From: Candidatus Bathyarchaeota archaeon B26-1
GTDB lineage: Archaea > Thermoproteota > Bathyarchaeia > Bathyarchaeales > B26-1
Direction: 5' to 3'
Length of the DNA stretch: 6,193 bases
NCBI GenBank assembly: GCA_001593925.1
Contig: LUCD01000088.1
Location: 1 to 6,193 of the forward strand
Part shown: positions 1-5,424 of the stretch, piece after piece
How the letters are laid out: each line of letters begins with the position of its first letter
Position numbering within the stretch: the first letter of the stretch is position 1
Made by a program: the position numbers and the translations under genes
The notes under the pieces: model-generated
What the model was told of the DNA's origin: nothing
The model's database searches: none
The model's input: only the letters and a program-made list of their open reading frames with translations

Positions 1-1
1 C

Positions 2-121
2 AGGAGTTATGGTAGAGGCAAGCAGCTCGTTGACCGTAAGATAGAACGGTACATCCGCGAAGGCTTAACACGTGAGGAAGCCATAAAGAAACTGGCGGAA
101 GAGGGCGGCTTACTCGATTAA
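2..121 (+). CDS. C-terminal fragment of an unidentified protein
   Basis: An open frame enters from the left edge and ends at TAA (119-121), giving the last 39 residues of a protein whose start lies outside the window. The fragment is strongly charged and looks helical: it begins RSYGRGKQLVDRK and continues with a helix-turn-helix-like stretch (REGLTREEAIKKLAEE) before a short GGLLD tail. Codon use (AAG/GAG, GC-ending codons with archaeal ATA and AGA) fits the neighbouring genes, which supports real coding. The other two frames meet stops early. I do not recognise the family, and 39 residues are too few to assign a function. The next gene has its own TATA-like box 80 bases downstream, so the two are probably not one operon. 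Confidence 0.6.
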   Translation, partial: RSYGRGKQLVDRKIERYIREGLTREEAIKKLAEEGGLLD

Positions 122-200
122 AAACGACGATAAAAAGGAATGTTTGTTAATCTTTACAGCTCGTAGAAAACTTGACGACATCCCGATAGGAGACCCAAAG

Positions 201-208
201 TTTAATAC
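201..208 (+). promoter_or_regulatory. TATA-like box for the carbamoyltransferase gene
   Basis: TTTAATAC sits in an otherwise mixed 113-base spacer and is preceded by a purine-rich CCAAAG that could serve as a TFB recognition element. A transcript starting about 25 bases downstream (near 230) would leave a 5-base leader for the ATG at 235 or a 20-base leader carrying GGAGG for the ATG at 250. Assigned by eye from the archaeal promoter consensus. Confidence 0.45.
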
Positions 209-249
209 GTGTATTGGGCGAATGATTCGTTTGGATGTTTGGAGGTTTA

Positions 250-1200
250 ATGGGATTGTCGAGGAGAAGCCTTAGAGGTAGGGACATCCTCTCGATAAAC
301 GACCTCTCAAGAGAGGAGATATACACGATCCTAGAGGTGGCCAAGGAGTTCAAGCTCGAAGGGAAGGTTGGCAGGCGTGAACGTCTGCTGGAGGGAAAGA
401 ACCTCGCCCTGATCTTCGCCTACGAGTCGACTAGGACGAGGATAGGGTTCGAGGCCGCCATGCACCAGCTCGGAGGCGACTGCATATACCTCCCCATCAA
501 GACCATGATGGCGGCTAGGGGAGAGCCGTGGAAGGACACGGCCCGGGTTCTAGACAGGATAGTGGACGGGGTTGCGGCGAGGCTTCTAGAGGAGAAGGCG
601 ATCTACGAGCTGGCAGAGTACGCCGAGATTCCCGTCATAAACGCATCCACGCCCACGGATCACCCTGTTCAGACCTTAGGGGAACTCTTGACGATCTTGG
701 AGAAGAAGGGTAGGCTTGAAGGGCTGAAGATCACGTACAACGGGATGACGAGGGCTCTCTGCCACTCGCTCCTCCTCGTCTGCCCGAAGCTCGGCATGGA
801 CATAGCCGTTTCTTACCCGGAAGTATACTCGATCGACGAGAGGGTTCTCGAAGAAGCGAGGAGGAACGCCGAGGAGACAGGGGCCGAGATAATCCTCACC
901 CACGACTTGAAGGAGGCCGTGAAGGACTCCGACGTAGTCTACGATTGTATACTGATGCGTAGCTACCTGGCCGGAGAGAAGGTAACGGACGAGGACAAGA
1001 TACTCATAGAGAAGTACCAGATCACGGAGGATGTCATGAAGCTGGCCAAGGAAGACGCGATCTTCATGCATCCGGGCCCAGCCTTCAGAGGCTACGAGGT
1101 AACAGACGACGTTATAGAGGGCCCACAGTCGGTTGTCTGGGACGAAGTTGAGAACGCCTTCTACGCAAAGAAGGCGGTCCTCGCCTTAATCCTCGGGTAG
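250..1200 (+). CDS. Carbamoyltransferase, ornithine/aspartate superfamily, divergent
   Basis: A cytoplasmic enzyme of the aspartate/ornithine carbamoyltransferase superfamily, 316 residues from the ATG at 250, close to the usual OTC length. This start has GGAGG at 241-245 only 4 bases ahead. The in-frame ATG at 235 would add five residues and be nearly leaderless. Numbering from 250, the carbamoyl-phosphate half looks like OTC: STRTR at 60-64, an RGEPWKDTARVL loop near 95-106, and HPVQ at 143-146. The second-substrate half does not. The OTC GDGNN segment reads YNGMTRA near 168-174. The DxxxSMG loop is replaced by YDCILMRSYLAGE near 236-248. The HCLP motif is MHPGPAFRG near 278-286, with no cysteine and closer to aspartate carbamoyltransferase. 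The late ENRLHAQK segment reads ENAFYAKK, losing the arginine that contacts carbamoyl phosphate in OTC. It would be annotated argF by overall similarity, and the ends of the protein match archaeal OTC well. The amino substrate is probably not ornithine, or is bound differently. Family membership is secure; substrate is not. Confidence 0.9.
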   Translation: MGLSRRSLRGRDILSINDLSREEIYTILEVAKEFKLEGKVGRRERLLEGKNLALIFAYESTRTRIGFEAAMHQLGGDCIYLPIKTMMAARGEPWKDTARVLDRIVDGVAARLLEEKAIYELAEYAEIPVINASTPTDHPVQTLGELLTILEKKGRLEGLKITYNGMTRALCHSLLLVCPKLGMDIAVSYPEVYSIDERVLEEARRNAEETGAEIILTHDLKEAVKDSDVVYDCILMRSYLAGEKVTDEDKILIEKYQITEDVMKLAKEDAIFMHPGPAFRGYEVTDDVIEGPQSVVWDEVENAFYAKKAVLALILG

Positions 1201-1203
1201 GCT

Positions 1204-1875
1204 TCAGAACCCCAAAAGCTTAGCCGCTCTCTGAAGCGCGGAGAAGACCCTACTCCTGACCCTCCTCGAGTAGACGGCTACGCAGAGGGTTAAAGACGCG
1301 GCGAAGACGAGGAGGGACGATGCCAAGGTTCCTAGAGACGCGGCCATCTGGGCGAAGATAGCGCCTCCCAAGAATGCTCCAGCGGAGTACCACAGGGTCT
1401 TGCCGAAGACCTCCACGGCTAAGAGCCGGAGAAAACTCAGCTTAGCTGAGCCGGCTAGGAGGATTATGGGCGTGTCGGGTAACGGGGAAGCCGCCACGAG
1501 GAAGGCCGCAAGCAGACCGTACCTCCTCACCCACCTTGAGACGCGGTCTTCAGGCTGGTCCGCGGTCTCCTTCCAGACGGCCCTTCTGATGTTTAAGCCC
1601 CAGTAGTACGTTACGGTCTCCCCCACGGCTCCTCCCACTCCGGCGGAGAAGCCTAACGCCACGGGGTGGTAGACCCCTGTTAAGGAGAGGAAGACGGGGA
1701 CGAAGAGGTCTCTAGCCACGACTGTTAGGTGGCTGAAGAGCGAGGCTAGAAAGACCCCGAGTAGGCCGAAGCCTCCGACCTCCGCCCCTCCCAGAAGAAG
1801 ATTGTACATCAAGAGGGCGGATAAGAGCATGGTCAAGGCTAGGGCTGAGATGTTGATTAGAAGCCTTCTCTCCAA
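1204..1875 (-). CDS. DedA/VTT-family integral membrane protein
   Basis: A 223-residue polytopic membrane protein. Hydrophobic stretches lie near residues 6-28, 34-64, 72-93, 119-142, 149-178 and 182-202. Two of these are broken by Gly/Pro residues, as in the re-entrant segments of the DedA/VTT (SNARE-associated) family. The best family signals are GGAVGETVTYYWG (81-93) and ASPLPDTP (129-136) followed by a Gly-rich helix. Relatives in bacteria are linked to lipid carrier or phospholipid movement and membrane homeostasis; the archaeal substrate is unknown and I assign none. The start is TTG, with GGTGG (complement of 1882-1886) 6 bases ahead. The next in-frame ATG lies inside the first membrane helix, so the TTG is preferred. 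The C-terminal end is basic (SRRVRSR), which suggests it is cytoplasmic. Its stop lies 3 bases from the stop of the convergent carbamoyltransferase gene. Confidence 0.8.
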   Translation of the reverse strand: MERRLLINISALALTMLLSALLMYNLLLGGAEVGGFGLLGVFLASLFSHLTVVARDLFVPVFLSLTGVYHPVALGFSAGVGGAVGETVTYYWGLNIRRAVWKETADQPEDRVSRWVRRYGLLAAFLVAASPLPDTPIILLAGSAKLSFLRLLAVEVFGKTLWYSAGAFLGGAIFAQMAASLGTLASSLLVFAASLTLCVAVYSRRVRSRVFSALQRAAKLLGF

Positions 1876-1967
1876 GGTGAACCACCGCCAAGCCGAAGGC
1901 TGTGGAAGATGAACACCGCTCCCTCAATCCAACCTGAAATGTTACCATGATTTAGCGGGATGGCACC

Positions 1968-1975
1968 TTAAAAAT
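1968..1975 (-). promoter_or_regulatory. TATA-like box for the DedA-like gene
   Basis: On the minus strand this reads ATTTTTAA, in an AT-rich patch of the divergent spacer. A start about 25 bases downstream (near 1945) would give a leader of about 70 bases, longer than for other genes here, so the assignment is weak. Confidence 0.3.
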
Positions 1976-2034
1976 GTTAGTTGGAGAATTAGCCAAGATA
2001 CAATGCTTCCGCCAAAAAAGGGAGGAGAGAAAAA

Positions 2035-2042
2035 TTTTTTAT
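2035..2042 (+). promoter_or_regulatory. TATA-like box for proC
   Basis: TTTTTTAT follows a purine-rich tract (GGGAGGAGAGAAAAA) that could contain a TFB recognition element. The expected transcript start is near 2065. This places the ATG at 2003, which is in frame with proC, upstream of the promoter and so argues for a start at 2096-2108. Apart from this box and the minus-strand box, I see no gene in the spacer 1876-2098. Confidence 0.45.
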
Positions 2043-2098
2043 CCCTACGCGATCTAAGTCGTTCAGCATGTCTACCCTTCTTATCCGGGGTCTGGTTG

Positions 2099-2899
2099 GT
2101 GGAAGAGTTGAAGGTTGCTGTTATAGGGGCTGGGAAGATCGGGCGGGCCGTAGCCGAGGGGCTGGCCAAGGCCGGTTACGAAGTGACCGCGACCAAGAGG
2201 AGAATCGAGGAGATAAAGGGTTTAGAGAGGCTGGGCGTCACCGTAACGAGGGACAACAGGGAGGCGTCCTCCAAGGCCGAGATCATAATCATAAGCGTGA
2301 AGCCGAAGGATGTGAGTTCAGTCCTCAGGGAGATACGTGGGGAGGTTAAGGGTAAGATCGTAATCTCGGTTGCGGCCGCCGTAACCCTCAGCCAGATGAA
2401 GAAGGTCTGCCCAGAAGCCCTCTTCGTCAGGGTCATGCCGAACATAACGGTTCTGGTCCAAGAATCCTTGATGGCTTACTGCGTTGAGGGCTCAGTGACC
2501 CCTGAACTGAAGAGAACCGTAGAGAAGGTTCTAGAGGCCTTGGGAAAACCCGTCGAGGTGGAAGAATCCCAGATGGACGCGATAACGGCCCTGAGCGGAT
2601 GCGCTCCGGCCTACCTCTCACTAATACTTGAGGCCCTGACGTACGCCGGCTTAGAAGTCGGCCTCTCAAAGGAGTTTTCCCTCCTCTCAGCCGCCCAAGC
2701 CATGGTTGGAACGGGCAAGCTCATCTTGGAAGGGGGAAAAAGCCCCCACGAGATAAGGGATATGGTGACGACTCCGGGAGGCGTAACGGTTGAGGGGCTC
2801 CTAGAACTTGAACGCGCCCCAATTAGGTACGTGATGATGAGGGCCGTAAAGAAGGCGGCGTTGAAGTCGAGGAAGATTTCCGAAGCCCTCTTTGAGTAG
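2099..2899 (+). CDS. proC: Pyrroline-5-carboxylate reductase
   Basis: Catalyses NAD(P)H-dependent reduction of pyrroline-5-carboxylate to proline, the last step of proline synthesis, in the cytoplasm. From GTG 2099 the protein has 266 residues, normal for the family. The Rossmann motif GAGKIG (10-15) follows the first strand. The basic TKRR after the second strand suggests NADPH preference. MPN in the RVMPN segment, SGCAPAY (166-172) and the family signature around VTTPGGVT (223-230) are all present. The usual SGSGPAY reads SGCAPAY, a mild deviation next to the substrate site. The start is uncertain. GTG 2099 has GGGG 8 bases ahead; TTG 2108 would give the typical MKVAVIGAG N-terminus with GGTGG 5 bases ahead; and the long frame from ATG 2003 begins before the promoter. 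It converges with nadM, with 29 bases between the stops. Confidence 0.92.
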   Translation: MEELKVAVIGAGKIGRAVAEGLAKAGYEVTATKRRIEEIKGLERLGVTVTRDNREASSKAEIIIISVKPKDVSSVLREIRGEVKGKIVISVAAAVTLSQMKKVCPEALFVRVMPNITVLVQESLMAYCVEGSVTPELKRTVEKVLEALGKPVEVEESQMDAITALSGCAPAYLSLILEALTYAGLEVGLSKEFSLLSAAQAMVGTGKLILEGGKSPHEIRDMVTTPGGVTVEGLLELERAPIRYVMMRAVKKAALKSRKISEALFE

Positions 2900-2928
2900 G
2901 AGGGATGAAACATCAGGGTTCGGGGAGG

Positions 2929-3492
2929 CTACTCCTCAACCTTATCGGTCTTGGCTAGCTCTCGAAGCCGCTCTACCCCACCTATCTCCTTTATGAATTC
3001 GGCGACGCTCTTAGGTAGGAGGGCCTCCCAGCTCTTGCCCGCGAGCATACGTCTCCTTATCTCGGTGGCTGAGCACAGTTTCCTCTTGTAGAAGGGTATA
3101 GGCTCAACCTTGAAGCCTCCCTCCATGAAGAGCCTCCTAGTCAAAGGCTCATTCGTGTAGACGACGTCGAACTTTGGGACGTGGGAGACCACGTGGGGAA
3201 CCCATATCCCGTGCACATCGAGGTCGATAACTGGGATTATGTAGTATCTAGAGGGGTTTATCCCAGCCTCGTCTAGGGCAAGTTTCACCATCAAAACCCG
3301 TTCTCCAGCCGTGAAGGGGTTCTCCAAGGTGTGACTGTGCTGGGAGCTCCCAATCACGATTATTATTTCCTCAGCCCTCTCCAGAATGTACTTAACGGCT
3401 TCTAGGTGGCCCAGATGGAAGGGTTGGAACCTCCCCACGTATAGGGCTCTAGAGAAGATGCGGCTCAAGCCTTCCTCTGTCACATCGGACAC
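2929..3492 (-). CDS. nadM: Nicotinamide-nucleotide adenylyltransferase, archaeal NadM type
   Basis: Transfers AMP from ATP to NMN (or NaMN) to form NAD, in the cytoplasm. The protein is 187 residues from GTG 3492. The nucleotidyltransferase signature GRFQPFHLGH (20-29) contains the HxGH nucleotide-binding motif. GSSQHSHTLENPFTAGER (48-65) and SATEIRRRM (141-149) match archaeal NadM; the latter is usually SGTEIRRRM. Similarity runs to the C-terminal VERLRELAKTDK, as in the Methanocaldococcus enzyme. Archaeal relatives usually begin within a few residues of the first strand (ALYVGRF, from residue 16), so the N-terminus is about 13 residues long as drawn. GTG 3483, with GGGGTG 6 bases upstream, is a good alternative and may be the true start; GTG 3492 has no well-spaced binding site. 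It is transcribed divergently from the alkyltransferase gene. Confidence 0.93.
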   Translation of the reverse strand: MSDVTEEGLSRIFSRALYVGRFQPFHLGHLEAVKYILERAEEIIIVIGSSQHSHTLENPFTAGERVLMVKLALDEAGINPSRYYIIPVIDLDVHGIWVPHVVSHVPKFDVVYTNEPLTRRLFMEGGFKVEPIPFYKRKLCSATEIRRRMLAGKSWEALLPKSVAEFIKEIGGVERLRELAKTDKVEE

Positions 3493-3527
3493 CCCGCGCC
3501 TGACACCAACGAAGAGAATGGTAGAAC

Positions 3528-3537
3528 GATTTATTAA
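3528..3537 (-). promoter_or_regulatory. TATA-like box for nadM
   Basis: The minus strand reads ATTAATAAAT here. A transcript start about 25 bases on (near 3505) would give a leader of about 13-22 bases, depending on which GTG is used. An AAAAATAAAAAGG tract slightly further upstream is an alternative. Confidence 0.4.
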
Positions 3538-3542
3538 TTTAC

Positions 3543-3551
3543 CTTTTTATT
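3543..3551 (+). promoter_or_regulatory. TATA-like box for the alkyltransferase gene
   Basis: CTTTTTATT lies about 40 bases before the TTG start, so transcription near 3572 would leave a short leader containing GGTGGT. A second AT-rich tract (TTTATTAAT, 3530-3538) could also serve, in which case both divergent genes would share overlapping promoter DNA. Confidence 0.4.
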
Positions 3552-3588
3552 TTTCTTCTGATCTCTGAGGGTAGGTGGTAGACTCGTC

Positions 3589-3927
3589 TTGGGAACCGTG
3601 CGGAGGGATGTGCTCAAGAGCCTTGAGGGCTTAACGGAGTTTGAGAGGGAGGTTCTGCTCGCCACCCTCGAGATTCCTAAGGGGAAAGTCAGCACTTACA
3701 AGAGGATAGCTGAACGTATCGGGAGGCCTAGAGCCTACAGGGCCGTGGGGAACGCCCTCCACAAGAACCCTATTCCGCCGAAGATTCCATGCCACAGGGT
3801 AGTCAGGTCTGACGGGGGCTTCGGTGGAGAGAGGAAGAGCGCAGAAGCCCGGATGCGCCTCCTAGAGGAGGAAGGCGTAAAGATCGTTGGGGGAAGGGTT
3901 AAACTCACCCGGGACATACTCTTCTAA
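3589..3927 (+). CDS. ogt: Minimal O6-alkylguanine-DNA alkyltransferase (MGMT-type domain)
   Basis: A 112-residue protein made only of the DNA-binding/active-site domain of methylated-DNA-protein cysteine methyltransferase; the usual N-terminal domain (total about 150-175 residues in archaea) is absent. The family transfers alkyl groups from O6 of guanine to its own cysteine, a one-use direct repair. The frame shows VSTYKRIA (34-41, with the recognition-helix Tyr37), RAVGNAL (51-57, with the base-flipping Arg51), NP, and IPCHRVV (66-72) with acceptor Cys68. It is therefore not an ATL protein, where this residue is Trp. The following lid, usually GxYxGGxxxK, reads GGERKSAEAR: Tyr becomes Glu, the Gly-Gly is lost and Lys becomes Arg. 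The start is TTG, with GGTGGT (3574-3579) 9 bases ahead; GTG 3598 and GTG 3610 are alternatives, and no upstream frame could supply the missing domain. A DNA-repair role is likely; normal activity is not assured. Confidence 0.85.
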   Translation: MGTVRRDVLKSLEGLTEFEREVLLATLEIPKGKVSTYKRIAERIGRPRAYRAVGNALHKNPIPPKIPCHRVVRSDGGFGGERKSAEARMRLLEEEGVKIVGGRVKLTRDILF

Positions 3928-3953
3928 CGGAGCCCTCAAGGCTGAATCATCAA

Positions 3954-3961
3954 GTTTAAAA
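3954..3961 (+). promoter_or_regulatory. TATA-like box for psmB
   Basis: GTTTAAAA, preceded by ATCAA, lies in the 79-base spacer between the alkyltransferase gene and psmB. The expected transcript start (about 3984-3988) leaves a leader of about 20 bases that contains GAGAGGGG at 3993-4000. Confidence 0.5.
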
Positions 3962-4006
3962 GTCTCTCCTCCCAATAGGATTAGGCGATGAAGAGAGGGG
4001 AAACAG

Positions 4007-4630
4007 TTGAACAACCAGTCGAACGGGCAGTTCCGTTACCTTTACGTTCCAGGCGCGACGACTGTGGGTGTTGTCTGCTCAGACGGCGTTATCCTAGCCT
4101 CGGAGAAGAGGGTCTCCTACGGCGGTTTAGTCCTGAGCAGGGCTGGGAAGAAGGTCTTCAAGATAGCTGATCACATAGGCTCCGCCTGTGCGGGGCTGGT
4201 CTCCGACATGCAGATGCTCATTAGGGAGGTCGCGTTCTACGCCAACCTCTTCAGGCTGGAGGTTGGGAGGCCGATCGGGGTTAGGGCCGCCGCCAAAGTT
4301 ATGTCGAACCTCCTCTTCAGCCGCAGGCTTGTCCCCCTCCTCACGCAGACCATAGTGGGCGGCGTAGACGATGAAGGGCCATCCCTATACGTCCTAGACG
4401 TATTAGGCTCCGTCATACCTGATAAGTACGCGGCCGTCGGTTCCGGAGCCGAGATCGCGCTAGGCGTCCTCGAGGAAGGCTACAAAGACGGCTTAACCAT
4501 TGAGGAGGGTAAGGAGCTCGTGGTGAGGGCGATCAAGTCCGCTGTCAGCCGGGACGCCATGAGCGGAGACGGAATAGACTTCATCATAATAACGAAGAAT
4601 GGGATAAAGGAGGAGTCGATGCTCTTCTAA
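4007..4630 (+). CDS. psmB: 20S proteasome beta subunit, catalytic Thr replaced (inactive type)
   Basis: A beta subunit of the archaeal 20S proteasome, which forms the inner rings of the protein-degrading chamber in the cytoplasm. It has 207 residues from TTG 4007, chosen because GAGAGGGG ends 6 bases upstream and a TATA box fits. The N-terminus carries a 16-residue leader ending in PG. In active subunits G is followed by TTTVG with Thr1 as nucleophile; here it reads ATTVG, so Ala17 (GCG, 4055-4057) occupies position 1. Canonical Asp17 is Glu (residue 33); canonical Lys33 is kept (Lys49). The later SGxG and RDxxSGDG parts of the active site (GSG near 144-146; Asp183, Ser186) are kept. The LASEKRVSYGG segment closely resembles the catalytically inactive beta subunit of Sulfolobus. 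I infer a structural or regulatory partner for a separate active beta subunit encoded elsewhere. AMMECR1 follows after 34 bases. Confidence 0.95.
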   Translation: MNNQSNGQFRYLYVPGATTVGVVCSDGVILASEKRVSYGGLVLSRAGKKVFKIADHIGSACAGLVSDMQMLIREVAFYANLFRLEVGRPIGVRAAAKVMSNLLFSRRLVPLLTQTIVGGVDDEGPSLYVLDVLGSVIPDKYAAVGSGAEIALGVLEEGYKDGLTIEEGKELVVRAIKSAVSRDAMSGDGIDFIIITKNGIKEESMLF

Positions 4631-4673
4631 GCGCTGGAAGAGAGATTTCCTCCCACGTAAGAGGATGGTATCC

Positions 4674-5336
4674 ATGCCCTTCCAAATATCCAATGGTGAA
4701 GGAGCCTTCCTAGTCAAGCTGGCTAGGAGAGCAGTAGAGGAACACCTCAAGGACGGGAGGATAATAAGTCCCCCGGATGAGACTCCTCCCAAACTCTTAG
4801 AGAGGCGCGGCGTCTTCGTAACCCTAAACAAGATCAGAGAAGGAATCAAAGAGTTGAGGGGATGCATAGGCTTCCCATACCCGACGCACCCACTCGCCAG
4901 GGCGGTTGTGGAAGCCGCGATCGACGCCGCAACGAGAGACCCCCGGTTCCACCCAGTAGCCAAAGAGGAGCTCAGCCAAATCCTCTTCGAAGTCAGCGTC
5001 CTCACCCTTCCCAAACTCATCGAGGTGGAGAGTCCCCGAGAGTACCCGTCCAAGATCAAGATTGGAAGGGACGGGTTGATCGTTGAGAGAGGATACTACC
5101 GGGGCCTACTCCTCCCTCAAGTTCCGGTGGAATGGAACTGGGACGAAGAGGAGTTCCTCTGCCAGTGTTGCATGAAGGCCGGGCTTCCCCCGGACTACTG
5201 GTTGCTGGAGGGAACGAAGATTTACAGGTTCAGCTCCATAATCGCAGAGGAGCTTGAGCCGAAGGGGAGAGTAGTCGTCGTGGATCTGAGGGAGAACGGC
5301 GGCCTCGAGAGGTTGAAGAGGTTACTTAAGAGATAG
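4674..5336 (+). CDS. AMMECR1-family protein
   Basis: A member of the AMMECR1 family, widespread in archaea and eukaryotes, with no established biochemical activity. From ATG 4674 it has 220 residues, the usual length. The hallmark LRGCIG is present at 61-66, followed by FPYPTHPL. Further family segments are RDPRFHPV, the EVSVL strand, the VPVEW segment, and a cysteine-rich FLCQCCMKAGLP near 161-172 that precedes the conserved aromatic PPDYW. ATG 4665 in the same frame would add three residues but has GAGG directly abutting it, whereas ATG 4674 has that GAGG 9 bases upstream. The 34-base gap from psmB contains no TATA-like box, so co-transcription with the proteasome subunit is likely. Folded as a soluble protein; no signal peptide or membrane segment is seen. 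Family assignment is firm; function is open. Confidence 0.92.
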   Translation: MPFQISNGEGAFLVKLARRAVEEHLKDGRIISPPDETPPKLLERRGVFVTLNKIREGIKELRGCIGFPYPTHPLARAVVEAAIDAATRDPRFHPVAKEELSQILFEVSVLTLPKLIEVESPREYPSKIKIGRDGLIVERGYYRGLLLPQVPVEWNWDEEEFLCQCCMKAGLPPDYWLLEGTKIYRFSSIIAEELEPKGRVVVVDLRENGGLERLKRLLKR

Positions 5337-5370
5337 GCTTCCCCCCGTTGATCCTTCTCGTTCCCATAAG

Positions 5371-5378
5371 TTTATATC
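5371..5378 (+). promoter_or_regulatory. TATA-like box for the EamA transporter gene
   Basis: TTTATATC, preceded by CATAAG, lies 54 bases before the proposed ATG. A transcript start near 5400 leaves a G-rich leader of about 25 bases. This suggests the transporter is transcribed separately from AMMECR1. Confidence 0.5.
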
Positions 5379-5424
5379 GCATGTTCTGGAGGTTGTAGGG
5401 GTTGGCATCGATGGGGCTGAGGGG

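Noticed and set aside
676..1071. Minus-strand open frame of 131 codons
   Set aside because: It is fully antisense to conserved carbamoyltransferase sequence with no family match or plausible promoter.
1907..1960. Possible C/D box small RNA (AGATGA, CTGA, ATGAT in order)
   Set aside because: The C-like boxes deviate from RTGATGA, no final CTGA follows at proper spacing, and there is no terminal stem. Too weak to list.
2003..2098. In-frame extension of proC to ATG 2003
   Set aside because: It lies upstream of the likely TATA box at 2035-2042, the added 32 residues match nothing in the family, and the AT-rich composition is that of promoter DNA.
3988..4170. ATG-started frame of 60 codons overlapping the psmB start
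   Set aside because: It is in a different frame from clear proteasome sequence, and its GAGAGGGG lies after, not before, its ATG. The translation has no family features.
4493..5059. Minus-strand open frame of 188 codons
   Set aside because: It runs antisense across the end of psmB and most of AMMECR1, both strongly supported; the translation is low in recognisable features and rich in Ser/Leu as expected of a GC-rich shadow.
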